This document shows positions 40,407-49,620 of a stretch of 64,000 nt of DNA, one piece after another; the stretch's first letter is position 1, and each line of letters begins with the position of its first letter. The notes under the pieces are model-generated. The model did not search any database. It was given only the letters and a program-made list of their open reading frames with translations, and was not told where the DNA came from. The stretch spans positions 62,001-126,000 of the forward strand of contig NZ_FMUR01000005.1 in the NCBI RefSeq assembly GCF_900101605.1. Direction: 5' to 3'. This DNA comes from Butyrivibrio hungatei (lineage in GTDB: Bacteria > Bacillota > Clostridia > Lachnospirales > Lachnospiraceae). Position numbers and translations under genes: made by a program.

Positions 40407-42830
40407 ATGAATTCATCAAAATCATGGATTAAAGCATATGTGCCGGATCTTTCATGCACCGATCAGGAATTCTTCGATGATATGACACTTTCCGGAACAA
40501 AGACTGAAACATATACAGCACTTGATAAGAACCTTGAGAAGATTGTTGTCGGCCAGATCAAGACAATCGAGCAGCATCCTGATGCAGATAAGCTCGTTAT
40601 CTGCCAGGTTGATATCGGCAAGGAGACAATTCAGATCGTTACAGGTGCAAAGAATATGAAGGAAGGCGATAAGGTGCCTGTTGTTCTTGACGGCGGACGT
40701 GTTGCCGGAGGTCATGACGGAAGCCCGAATCCCGCAGAGGGAATCAAAATCAAGGCAGGCAAGCTCCGTGGTGTTCCGAGTGCAGGTATGATGTGCTCAA
40801 TCGAGGAACTTGGCTCAACAAAGGATTTTTATCCCGAGGCTCCCGAAGACGGACTTTATATCTTCCCTGAAGATACAGAGGTTGGCGCTGATGCCGTTGA
40901 GGTATTGGGGCTCCACGACACAGTATTTGAATTTGAAGTTACATCTAACCGTGTAGACTGCTACAGCATTCTTGGTCTTGCAAGAGAAGCTGCAGCTACA
41001 TACAAGCTTCCTTTCAAAGCTCCCGTAGTTAAAGTTAAGGAAGACGGAAAAGGAAACGTTAAGGATTTCATAGACGTTGAGATTAAGGATACAGACCTTT
41101 GCTCAAATTATTGCGCAAGGGTTGCTACTGATATAAAGATCGCACCTTCACCCGAATGGATGCAGAGAAGACTTGCAAGCGTAGGAATCAGACCTATCAA
41201 TAACCTCGTAGATATCACAAACTACGTAATGATGGAATACGGTCAGCCTATGCACGCTTACGACCTTTCAACTATCGCAGGAAACAAGATTGTTGTAAAA
41301 AGAGCTAAGGACGGCGAGACTTTCGTAACTCTTGACGGACAGGAGAGAAAGCTTGACAGCGAAGTTCTTATGATCTGTGATGCTGAGAAAGAAGTAGGAC
41401 TTGCAGGAATCATGGGCGGTGAGAATTCAATGATCACTGACGATGTTAAGACAGTTCTTTTCGAAGCTGCTACATTTAACGGACCTAACATCAGAAAGTC
41501 CGCTAAGAGAGTAGGCCTTCGTACAGATGCTTCGGGATTCTTTGAAAAAGGACTTGATCCCGCAAACGCACTTGATGCTATAAACCGTGCCTGCCAGCTT
41601 ATCAACGAGCTTGGATGCGGTAAAGTTGTTCCGGGCGTAGTTCAGGTCGGACTTCCAATCAAGCCTTTAAAGAGATTTGCGCTTGAAGCAGATAAGATCA
41701 ACAGCCTTCTCGGAACAGATATTTCAAAGGATGAGATGATCGAGATCTTAAAGAGAGAAGAAGTTGAATATGATAAGAAGACTGATGAAGTTATCATTCC
41801 TTCTTTCCGTCAGGATCTCAATCAGATGTGCGATATTGCGGAGGAAGTTGCAAGATTCTCAGGATATGACAAGATTCCTACAACTCTTCCCAAGACAAGC
41901 GCTACAACAGGTGGTATCTCATTCAAGATGAGAGTTGAGAAGAAAGCAAGAGAAGTAGCACAGTTCTGCGGATTCTCACAGGGATATACATATTCGTTTG
42001 AGAGCCCCAAGGTATTTGATAAGCTTCTTTTACCCGAGGATGCAAAAGAGAGACAGGCAATCAAAATCTCAAATCCTTTGGGAGAAGATTTTTCAGTAAT
42101 GAGAACAATCTCCTTAAACGGAATGCTTACAAGCCTTGCAACCAACTATAACCGCAGAAACAAGGACGTTCGCCTCTATGAGATGGGTAACATCTATGTG
42201 GCAAAGAGCCTTCCTCTTACAGAGCTTCCCGATGAGAGAATGCAGCTTACTCTCGGATTCTACGGAGACGGTGATTTCTACAGCATGAAGGGCGTTATTG
42301 AAGAACTCCTTGACGGCGTAAACATGCTTGATAAGGTTGAGTACGATCCAAATGCCGGCAAATCATTCCTTCATCCCGGAAGACAGGCCAATGTCATCTA
42401 TGACGGTGAAGTTATCGGATATCTCGGTGAAGTTCATCCTGCCGTATGCGATAACTATGACATCGATACAAGAGTTTATGTTGCCGTGATCGATATGCCT
42501 GAGGTTGTTAAGTACGCTAAATTTGATACAATATATACAGGAATTGCCAAGTTCCCTGCAGTTACAAGAGACATCTCAATGGTAGTGCCAAAGAACGTTC
42601 TTGCGGGTGATATCGAGAAGATGATCCGTCAGCGTGGCGGCAAGAAACTTGAAGAATTAACACTCTTTGACATTTACGAAGGTTCACAGATCAAAGAGGG
42701 ATTCAAGTCTATGGCTTATTCTCTTTTGTTTAGAGATAAAGAAAAGACAATGGAAGATGATGAGATCAATTCAGCAATGAAGAAAATACTTAAGGGCTTA
42801 CAGGATCTTGGCATAGAACTTCGTTCATAA
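40407..42830 (+). CDS. pheT: Phenylalanyl-tRNA synthetase beta subunit
   Basis: The 807-residue protein has the full beta-subunit order: N-terminal domain (SWIKAYVPDL), tRNA-binding OB domain (IVVGQIKTIEQHPDADKLVICQVD in part), B3/B4 editing domain (RVDCYSILGLAREAAATY, DITNYVMMEYGQPMHAYD), B5 (PSFRQDLNQMCDIAEEVARF), core-like region and C-terminal anticodon-binding domain (FPAVTRDISMVV, FDIYEG). It provides tRNA binding and editing for PheS. The ATG follows AGGAGA. It is presumably cotranscribed with pheS despite the large spacer. Confidence 0.96.
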   Translation: MNSSKSWIKAYVPDLSCTDQEFFDDMTLSGTKTETYTALDKNLEKIVVGQIKTIEQHPDADKLVICQVDIGKETIQIVTGAKNMKEGDKVPVVLDGGRVAGGHDGSPNPAEGIKIKAGKLRGVPSAGMMCSIEELGSTKDFYPEAPEDGLYIFPEDTEVGADAVEVLGLHDTVFEFEVTSNRVDCYSILGLAREAAATYKLPFKAPVVKVKEDGKGNVKDFIDVEIKDTDLCSNYCARVATDIKIAPSPEWMQRRLASVGIRPINNLVDITNYVMMEYGQPMHAYDLSTIAGNKIVVKRAKDGETFVTLDGQERKLDSEVLMICDAEKEVGLAGIMGGENSMITDDVKTVLFEAATFNGPNIRKSAKRVGLRTDASGFFEKGLDPANALDAINRACQLINELGCGKVVPGVVQVGLPIKPLKRFALEADKINSLLGTDISKDEMIEILKREEVEYDKKTDEVIIPSFRQDLNQMCDIAEEVARFSGYDKIPTTLPKTSATTGGISFKMRVEKKAREVAQFCGFSQGYTYSFESPKVFDKLLLPEDAKERQAIKISNPLGEDFSVMRTISLNGMLTSLATNYNRRNKDVRLYEMGNIYVAKSLPLTELPDERMQLTLGFYGDGDFYSMKGVIEELLDGVNMLDKVEYDPNAGKSFLHPGRQANVIYDGEVIGYLGEVHPAVCDNYDIDTRVYVAVIDMPEVVKYAKFDTIYTGIAKFPAVTRDISMVVPKNVLAGDIEKMIRQRGGKKLEELTLFDIYEGSQIKEGFKSMAYSLLFRDKEKTMEDDEINSAMKKILKGLQDLGIELRS

Positions 42831-42858
42831 GATAAGATTTATTTAAGAGGTACAAAAT

Positions 42859-44358
42859 ATGAATAAGAAGAATGTATGGACAACTTATAACCGTACACAG
42901 CTCAAGGAATGTGATAAGTTTGCAGAGAAGTACAAAAAGTTCCTTGATAATTCCAAGACTGAACGCGAGGCAATCGACACGATCGTAAATGAGATCGAGG
43001 CTGAGGGCTATAGAGAGCTTAACAAGCTTGTAAAGGAAAATACCAAGCTTAAAAAGGGTGATAAGGTTTATTCCGTGTGGATGAATAAATCCATCGTTAT
43101 GTTTAAGATAGGTTCTGAGCCTTTGGAAAAAGGACTTAACATCCTCGGAGCACATATTGATTCTCCGAGACTCGATGTTAAGCAGAATCCTTTGTATGAG
43201 GATAACGGACTTGCATATCTTGATACCCATTATTACGGCGGTATCAAGAAGTATCAGTTCGTGACTATCCCCCTTGCTCTTCACGGAGTTGTGGCTAAAA
43301 AAGACGGTACGACAGTTATCTTAAATGTCGGTGAAGATGAGGACGATCCGGTATTCTTCATTTCAGATATTCTCGTTCATCTTGCAAGCGAGCAGATGGG
43401 CAAGAAGGCTTCAAACGTAATTGAAGGTGAAGCCCTTGATCTCGTTATAGGAAACAGACCCTTTGTTATTGAGGGAAAAGAGAAGTCTGAAGATAAAAAA
43501 GATGATTCTAAGCTTACAGAGGGTGAGCAGTACGCAGTTAAGGCTGAAAAAGAAGAAAAAGCTGAGGCCGGAAAGCTTTCAGGCGCTGTAAGAAGAGGAG
43601 TCGTAGCACTTTTATACGATCTGTACGGAATCGAGGAAGAAGATTTCATATCTGCAGAACTTGAGATAGTTCCTGCAGGAAAGAGCAGAGATGCAGGTTT
43701 TGACAGATCCATGGTGCTTGGTTACGGGCACGATGACAGAGTATGTGCATATCCTTCTGCAGTAGCTCTTCTTGAAGCAGGAGACCTTAAGAGAACGGGA
43801 TGCTGCATCCTTGTTGATAAAGAAGAGATAGGCAGCGCCGGTGCTACGGGCATGAAGTCAAGATTCTTTGAAAATGCTGTTGCAGAGATAGTTGCTCTTG
43901 TAAACGGAAATTATGATGAACTTGTATTCAGAAGATGCCTTGCAAATTCAAGTATGCTTTCATCTGATGTAAGTGCAGCATTTGATCCTTGCTATGCTTC
44001 TGTTTTTGAGAAGAAGAATACTGCATATCTTGGCTTTGGCCCTGTGTTTAACAAGTATACAGGATCAAGAGGAAAATATGCTTCAAACGATGCAAATGCA
44101 GAGTACATTGCAGCAGTAAGAAAGGTATATGACGATGCAGGCGTATTGTTCCAGACTGCAGAGCTTGGCAAGGTAGATGCAGGTGGCGGCGGAACAATCG
44201 CATATATTCTTGCAGAATACGGCATGAATGTTATTGATTCGGGAGTAGCAGTTCTTAACATGCACTCACCGTGCGAAGTGATCAGTAAGGCAGATCTCTA
44301 TGAGTCTCTAAGAGGATATATCGCATTCCTTGAGAACATGGATTTTTGCAATGAATAA
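42859..44358 (+). CDS. M18-family aminopeptidase
   Basis: The 499-residue zinc aminopeptidase is of the aspartyl/lysine-aminopeptidase I type. Metal and catalytic motifs are ILGAHIDSPRLD, YGHDDRVCAYPS, LVDKEEIGSAGATG and NMHSPCEVISKADLYES. A Lys/Glu-rich insert (EGKEKSEDKKDDSKLTEG) breaks the dimerisation region, a common length variable in the Firmicute group. It follows pheT by 28 bases and precedes queA by 28 bases. Confidence 0.92.
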   Translation: MNKKNVWTTYNRTQLKECDKFAEKYKKFLDNSKTEREAIDTIVNEIEAEGYRELNKLVKENTKLKKGDKVYSVWMNKSIVMFKIGSEPLEKGLNILGAHIDSPRLDVKQNPLYEDNGLAYLDTHYYGGIKKYQFVTIPLALHGVVAKKDGTTVILNVGEDEDDPVFFISDILVHLASEQMGKKASNVIEGEALDLVIGNRPFVIEGKEKSEDKKDDSKLTEGEQYAVKAEKEEKAEAGKLSGAVRRGVVALLYDLYGIEEEDFISAELEIVPAGKSRDAGFDRSMVLGYGHDDRVCAYPSAVALLEAGDLKRTGCCILVDKEEIGSAGATGMKSRFFENAVAEIVALVNGNYDELVFRRCLANSSMLSSDVSAAFDPCYASVFEKKNTAYLGFGPVFNKYTGSRGKYASNDANAEYIAAVRKVYDDAGVLFQTAELGKVDAGGGGTIAYILAEYGMNVIDSGVAVLNMHSPCEVISKADLYESLRGYIAFLENMDFCNE

Positions 44359-44386
44359 AAACGTTCTTTTTAGAAAGTAAGATATT

Positions 44387-45448
44387 ATGTCAGAAACAAC
44401 ACAGATTGGATTATCAACCGCAGATTACTTCTTTGATCTGCCACAGGAGCTCATAGCTCAGGACCCTCTTGAAAAAAGAGATGAGTGCAGGCTCCTTGTG
44501 ATAGACAAAGAGACCGGCAAAACTAAACATAAGATTTTTAGTGATATCATCGACTATCTTGAGCCCGGTGACTGCCTTGTTCTTAATAACACCAAGGTTA
44601 TTCCCGCAAGATTACTTGGTGAAAAGGAAGGAACAGGCGCAGCGGTTGAAATCCTTCTTCTTAAGAGAAAAGAAAATGATATATGGGAAACTCTGGTTAA
44701 GCCCGGAAAGAAGCTTCGTCCCGGTGCAAGAGTTTCTTTTGGCGGTGGAATCCTTACCGCCGAGATCCTTGATATAGTAGAAGACGGAAACAGACTTGTT
44801 AAGTTCTATTATGAAGGAATCTGGGAGGAAGTTTTGGACAGGCTTGGCGAGATGCCGCTTCCTCCTTATATCACGCATAAACTCAAAGACAAGAATATGT
44901 ATCAGACCATTTACGCCAAATATGAAGGCTCTGCGGCAGCACCAACTGCAGGGCTTCATTTTACGGATGAACTTCTTAAGAGAATTTCAGACAAGGGCGT
45001 AGATATGGCTTTTGTAACGCTTCATGTGGGACTTGGAACATTCAGACCCGTTAAGGTGACCAATGTCAAAGAGCACCATATGCATACCGAATGGTATCAG
45101 GTTACAGCTGAGGCAGCAGAGAAGATAAACAGGGCAAAAGAAAACGGTCACAGAGTTATCTGTGTCGGAACGACCAGTTGCAGAACGATAGAGAGCGCCG
45201 CCGATGAGAACGGCAGACTTTCTGAGTGCAGCGGTGATACTTCGATTTTTATTTATCCCGGTTATAAGTTTAAGGTTCTCGACTGTCTTATCACCAATTT
45301 TCATCTTCCCGAGTCGACGCTTGTAATGCTTGTTGCGGCACTTGCGGGAAGAGAGAACATTTTGGCCGCATATGAAGAAGCCATAAAAGAAAAGTACAGA
45401 TTCTTTTCGTTTGGCGATGCGTGTTTTATTACTGACAGGATGGAGTAG
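44387..45448 (+). CDS. queA: S-adenosylmethionine:tRNA ribosyltransferase-isomerase
   Basis: QueA converts 7-aminomethyl-7-deazaguanine in tRNA to epoxyqueuosine, using the ribosyl part of SAM. The 353-residue sequence shows [70 protein letters not shown] and [13 protein letters not shown], all hallmark segments. The stop is followed after seven bases by the next gene's GTG start, suggesting coupling. Confidence 0.95.
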   Translation: MSETTQIGLSTADYFFDLPQELIAQDPLEKRDECRLLVIDKETGKTKHKIFSDIIDYLEPGDCLVLNNTKVIPARLLGEKEGTGAAVEILLLKRKENDIWETLVKPGKKLRPGARVSFGGGILTAEILDIVEDGNRLVKFYYEGIWEEVLDRLGEMPLPPYITHKLKDKNMYQTIYAKYEGSAAAPTAGLHFTDELLKRISDKGVDMAFVTLHVGLGTFRPVKVTNVKEHHMHTEWYQVTAEAAEKINRAKENGHRVICVGTTSCRTIESAADENGRLSECSGDTSIFIYPGYKFKVLDCLITNFHLPESTLVMLVAALAGRENILAAYEEAIKEKYRFFSFGDACFITDRME

Positions 45449-45454
45449 GACAGT

Positions 45455-46228
45455 GTGGCAACTTATGTAATATCAGATCTTCACGGTCAATATGGATTAT
45501 TTAAAAAACTGCTCGAAAAAGTAGGTTTTTCGGGCGCTGACAAATTGTATATGCTCGGAGATGCTATTGACCGCGGTCCTGACGGCATAAAGATATTGCG
45601 TCATGTGATGCGTGCACGCAATATGTATTTTCTTTTGGGAAACCATGAGACTATGATGCTTCACGTGACGGCTCCAAACGGAAGTGTTACTCCGAATCTC
45701 AGTGAGATTCACGGAAGAAGAGCTGTAAACTGGCTTTTTCAAAACGGAGGCGCCGTAACATATCACAGGTACAGGCTTCTTAAAAAGAGGGAGAGAAAAG
45801 AACTCCTTAACTGGCTTAATTCCTGTCCGGTCTCCACTAAAGTCGATGTGAACGGAACAACTTTTTTCCTTACTCATACCGCTTTTGTAAAAGAAGTTAC
45901 GGACATTCCATATAAAGATATGGATTCTGATATTGCGCGTTATATTGTCTGGTATTCTCCGTTTAGAGAGGATATATATAAGAGTATTAAAGACTATGCT
46001 GCGTGCAGACCGTGGGTATTTGTCATCGGCCATGTACCGGCTTATTATCTCGGAAAAGACAGAGATTCCCGCCCGCTTTCATCATATCGGGAAGAGAATG
46101 TTATAGACATCGACGGCGGTTGTGCCGAGCCTGATGATAAAGAGCGTAAGGGCGGAATCCTTTTAAGGCTTGATGATATGAAAGAATTTACGATGTCGTT
46201 TGCGGAATATGAGAATAGTTTGAAATGA
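45455..46228 (+). CDS. Metallophosphoesterase (serine/threonine phosphatase type)
   Basis: The 257-residue protein has the calcineurin-like metal site: SDLHGQYGLFKKLL, MLGDAIDRGPDG and LLGNHETMMLH, then FVIGHVPAYY and DIDGGCAEP. This matches PrpA/PrpB-type bacterial phosphatases and bis(nucleosyl)-tetraphosphatase relatives. The actual substrate is not predictable. The start is GTG, close behind the queA stop. Confidence 0.88.
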   Translation: MATYVISDLHGQYGLFKKLLEKVGFSGADKLYMLGDAIDRGPDGIKILRHVMRARNMYFLLGNHETMMLHVTAPNGSVTPNLSEIHGRRAVNWLFQNGGAVTYHRYRLLKKRERKELLNWLNSCPVSTKVDVNGTTFFLTHTAFVKEVTDIPYKDMDSDIARYIVWYSPFREDIYKSIKDYAACRPWVFVIGHVPAYYLGKDRDSRPLSSYREENVIDIDGGCAEPDDKERKGGILLRLDDMKEFTMSFAEYENSLK

Positions 46229-46330
46229 TTTTACTTTAAGTTCCGCGCCCTGATGGTATACTGTATCTATATGCAACAGGGTGGGAAGTTTTTATCGTTT
46301 ACTGAAAATGACCGAAAAAATGTAAAGTAG

Positions 46331-46358
46331 TTGCTATTTTTTCCGAATAAGGTATTAT
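46331..46358 (+). promoter_or_regulatory. Possible promoter of the PilZ gene
   Basis: TTGCTA, 16 bases, TATTAT, about 30 bases ahead of the gene. Confidence 0.4.
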
Positions 46359-46389
46359 ATTAGTAACACTTTTTATCGGGGGTTATATA

Positions 46390-46740
46390 ATGGATAATAG
46401 AAGAAGAACCAAGAGACTTGATTTGGCAGGCGAAATACTCCTTAAGGAAATCGGCGGTGAAAGCTTCGAAACAGTTGAGATCACAATTACCGATGCATCA
46501 AGAGACGGCGTTGGATTCTCAACAAACAAGCAGCTTACAATCGGCGCTAATTACGAAGCTAACCTTACAATATGGACAAAAGAGGTCCTTCATGTATTTA
46601 TTCAGATCGTAAGAGCATCAAAGAACGGTGATACTTTCCACTATGGCTCTATGTTTGTAGGAATGCCTGAAGATATGAAGGCTCGTATCGACGTTTACTC
46701 AACTATTCAGGAATATACTGAGAAGAACGGCGATAAATAA
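46390..46740 (+). CDS. Single-domain PilZ protein
   Basis: The 116-residue protein is a stand-alone PilZ domain, a c-di-GMP receptor. The RxxxR motif reads RRRTKRLDL at the N-terminus and the second motif DASRDGVGF follows at about residue 38, so both ligand-binding motifs are intact. It may relay c-di-GMP to motility or to the polysaccharide machinery. It is monocistronic with a strong terminator. Confidence 0.9.
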   Translation: MDNRRRTKRLDLAGEILLKEIGGESFETVEITITDASRDGVGFSTNKQLTIGANYEANLTIWTKEVLHVFIQIVRASKNGDTFHYGSMFVGMPEDMKARIDVYSTIQEYTEKNGDK

Positions 46741-46756
46741 TTATAGATATAATACT

Positions 46757-46797
46757 CGGCTCAATGCAGTAAAATCCGCATTGAGCCGTTTTTTTTA
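46757..46797 (+). terminator. PilZ gene terminator
   Basis: CGGCTCAATGC pairs with GCATTGAGCCG, followed by a run of eight T residues. Confidence 0.9.
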
Positions 46798-46828
46798 TTT
46801 CAGAGCAAATAGTGCGATTTTATAGCCG

Positions 46829-47021
46829 GTTCAGGCGCATGGGCCATGGGTTTGGATAAGCGTGTTTTTGTACGAGGTGATTGATTTTCAAAATTCATGA
46901 GTCGGCAGATGCCGATTGCTTTGAGCAACGCGAAATGAGGCATCTGCCGATTCATGAATTTTAGAAAATCACACCGAAGACGTACACACGCCTATCCGCC
47001 CCTATGGTCCTGCGTCTGAAC
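46829..47021. repeat. Giant imperfect inverted repeat E
   Basis: The arms run 46829-46913 and 46939-47021. Matched blocks include TCGGCAGATGCC (46902) with 46939-46950, AAAATTCATGA with TCATGAATTTT, and GGATAAGCGTGT with ACACGCCTATCC (one G-U). The apical loop carries TTTGAGCAACGCGAAATGAG, close to the apex of hairpin D. It fills the gap between the PilZ terminator and the kinase promoter. Confidence 0.87.
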
Positions 47022-47061
47022 GTCCCCAAAGGCAAGGCGTCCAAAGGCAAAGTCTAAATCA

Positions 47062-47090
47062 TTGACCGCCCCAGTGCAGCACAGTATACT
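47062..47090 (+). promoter_or_regulatory. Promoter of the sensor kinase operon
   Basis: TTGACC, 17 bases, TATACT. The -10 ends only nine bases before the kinase ATG, implying a leaderless or nearly leaderless transcript. Confidence 0.7.
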
Positions 47091-47099
47091 GAATTTAGT

Positions 47100-48596
47100 A
47101 TGAAAACTGTGCCGAAAAATAATAAACCACGGGTAAAGAAGCCTTTGAAAAGAAGGCTGATCATATTGGCGGCAATGATAACGGTGCCGTTTGTGCTGAT
47201 AATTTTGTACATGATCTTTTCACTTACAAATTATTCCGATGCATACAACACCATCGTAAGTAATCTGACCGTTGCAAACAGCTATAATCTTACTTTTAAG
47301 GAACAGATGGATGAAAGCGTATATAGGATAATCGTAGGAAGAGATATGTTCGGAAAAGGCGATGAGAGCGATCCGTATGTTCTTGTTGAGAATATTCGAA
47401 GAGATTTCACGGAACTTAAGTCAATCACGACAGAAGTAAACAGTAGGACGTGGCTTGAGACACTTATCAGAAACGTAGATACTCTCGAGAACAGGCTTGA
47501 CGATATCAAAAAAAGCGTAGAAGCAGGCGGTAACTACGATGAAGACGTCGAGATGCTCGATTCCAATATATATTCGCTGACAGAGCTTATACAGGACAAT
47601 ATTCAGTATTATATCTATTATCAGACCAAGACCATCGAGGTTATCAATAAGGGCCTTATTAAAGAGATGGAAGATCTTCTGGTTTTTCTTATCTTTCTCC
47701 TTATCCTCGGAATATTATGTACCGTGCTTACTACGGACAAAATAGCAAGGAGTATTGTTAAACCCATTGATGCGCTCAGCTCCGCAACAAAGGAAATTGC
47801 GGAAGGAAATTTTTCCGTAAGAACCTCTGTTGACCTTGAGGATGAGATTTCTCTTCTTTCCGAGAGCGTAGATGATATGGCGGCTCATCTTGAGATACAG
47901 ATGGAACAGATAAGAGAGGATGAAAAGAAAATGCGAATGGCGGAGGCAAGGCTTTTGCAGGAGCAGATAAATCCTCATTTTCTGTATAACACTCTTGATA
48001 CCATCGTCTGGCTTATCGAGGATGGGAAAAATCAGGAGGCGGAAGACATTGTTGTTTCTTTGTCCAAGTTCTTTAGGATATCGCTAAGTCACGGCAAAGA
48101 ATGGATAACCATACGCGAAGAAGCGCAGCATATAAGGAGTTATCTTGAGATTCAGAGCGTAAGATATTACGATATACTGTGTTATTATATAGATATCGAT
48201 GACAGTTTAAATAATTATAAGATTTTGAAGATGACGCTTCAGCCGCTTGTTGAGAATGCATTGTATCACGGCATTAAGAATAAGAGAGGGTCCGGACTTA
48301 TCAGGATCACAGGCAGGATAGAAGATGAACTTATCAGATTTGAAGTAAGTGATGACGGAGTCGGAATGGATGAGGAAGCACTCGGTCATATCAGAAAAGA
48401 GCTGACCAAGCCTGCCAAAGATACCGACACGGGATTTGGCATGGCAAATGTCAACGAAAGAATTAAGATGAATTTCGGTGACAGGTACGGAATTTCAATA
48501 GAATCGGAACTTGGAAAAGGGACCACGGTATCTGTGGTTATCCCTGCAATTTTGTTCAATTACGAAGAGGATAAGAATGCTGATAAACAGAAATAA
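47100..48596 (+). CDS. YesM-type sensor histidine kinase
   Basis: This 498-residue membrane kinase has membrane segments near 19-42 and 193-212, an extracellular helical domain between them, HAMP (about 213-266), a His_kinase domain with QEQINPHFLYNTLDT (phosphorylated His293) and an HATPase domain (NALYHGIKNK, DDGVGMD, GFGMANVNERI). It should phosphorylate the AraC-type regulator two genes on. There is no Shine-Dalgarno before the ATG. Its 3' end overlaps the sugar-binding lipoprotein gene by 20 bases. Confidence 0.92.
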   Translation: MKTVPKNNKPRVKKPLKRRLIILAAMITVPFVLIILYMIFSLTNYSDAYNTIVSNLTVANSYNLTFKEQMDESVYRIIVGRDMFGKGDESDPYVLVENIRRDFTELKSITTEVNSRTWLETLIRNVDTLENRLDDIKKSVEAGGNYDEDVEMLDSNIYSLTELIQDNIQYYIYYQTKTIEVINKGLIKEMEDLLVFLIFLLILGILCTVLTTDKIARSIVKPIDALSSATKEIAEGNFSVRTSVDLEDEISLLSESVDDMAAHLEIQMEQIREDEKKMRMAEARLLQEQINPHFLYNTLDTIVWLIEDGKNQEAEDIVVSLSKFFRISLSHGKEWITIREEAQHIRSYLEIQSVRYYDILCYYIDIDDSLNNYKILKMTLQPLVENALYHGIKNKRGSGLIRITGRIEDELIRFEVSDDGVGMDEEALGHIRKELTKPAKDTDTGFGMANVNERIKMNFGDRYGISIESELGKGTTVSVVIPAILFNYEEDKNADKQK

Positions 48597-49611
48597 GATC
48601 GCGGCTCTTTTGACGGCTGCCGCGGTTTTGCTGACAGGGTGCGGGCCGTTTACAGGTTTTTATGTATATGATGTGTCATCCGAAGACGGCGGGATTGAGA
48701 CGAAGGCAAACGATGCGCTGATCAGTGTAGGCTTTTCACAGCTTGGAAGTGAGTCCACGTGGAGAAGTGCAAACACTGAATCCGTGAAAGCCGCATTATC
48801 TACGGGCAACGGCTTTTTTCTCATATTTGACAATGCAAGGCAGAAACAGGAGAAGCAGTTTAAGGCTGTGAGAAATTTCATATCCCAGAGGGTTGATTAT
48901 ATAGTGATCTGCCCTGTAATTCAGGAGGGATGGGATGTGGTCCTCGCCGAAGCAAAAGATGCGGGGATTCCCGTGATATTGCTCGATAGAAATATCTCTG
49001 TAAATGACGAATCAATGTACACATCTTTTATTGGGGAAGATATGTATGCGGAAGGAGCGTCTGCGGGGAAGTGGCTTGAAGAGTATCTTGACAGCCGGGG
49101 GAAGAGCGAAGAAGAAATCAATATTGTTGTGATTGAAGGGACAAGCGGATCGTCTGCGAAGGAAGGACGGGCGCAAGGTTTTGGGGCAATTGCGGCAAGA
49201 CACATGAACTGGAAGATGCTTGCTTCTGCAACAGGGGAGTTTACGCAGACCAAAGGCAAGGAGACGATGGCCAGACTCTTGGGGGAGTTTGACGATATCG
49301 ATGTGATCGTGTGTCAGAATGATGATATGACCTTTGGTGCGATAGAAGCTTTGAAAGAAGCGGGTGTCAAGACGGGGGGCGTAGGAGAGCCTGTTCTTAT
49401 CTCTTTTGATGGTACGAGGAAAGCTCTGGAGCTTGTAAAAGAAGGTGTTATAAATGTCGATGTCGAGTGCAATCCAAATTCGGGAGAACTTCTTGCTCAG
49501 ATAATAAACGATCTTGAAGCGGGAAGAGAAGTCGACAAGGCTTATTATATGGAAGAGAAGGTTTTTACAAAAGAAAATGTCGATGAGTATATCGAAGACA
49601 GAAATTATTAA
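48577..49611 (+). CDS. Sugar-binding lipoprotein, likely sensory partner
   Basis: The 344-residue type I periplasmic-binding protein has lipobox LLTGC (Cys22). It is a clear paralogue of the YtfQ-like protein at 52601: VGFSQLGSESTWRSANTESVKAAL, RNFISQRVDYIVICPV and EGTSGSSAKEGRAQGF match corresponding segments there. Because it lies between the kinase and its regulator rather than with a permease, it probably presents the sugar to the kinase. The ATG follows GAAGAGG and lies inside the kinase gene, a sign of coupling. Confidence 0.85.
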   Translation: MLINRNKIAALLTAAAVLLTGCGPFTGFYVYDVSSEDGGIETKANDALISVGFSQLGSESTWRSANTESVKAALSTGNGFFLIFDNARQKQEKQFKAVRNFISQRVDYIVICPVIQEGWDVVLAEAKDAGIPVILLDRNISVNDESMYTSFIGEDMYAEGASAGKWLEEYLDSRGKSEEEINIVVIEGTSGSSAKEGRAQGFGAIAARHMNWKMLASATGEFTQTKGKETMARLLGEFDDIDVIVCQNDDMTFGAIEALKEAGVKTGGVGEPVLISFDGTRKALELVKEGVINVDVECNPNSGELLAQIINDLEAGREVDKAYYMEEKVFTKENVDEYIEDRNY

Positions 49612-49620
49612 GGGGTTATT

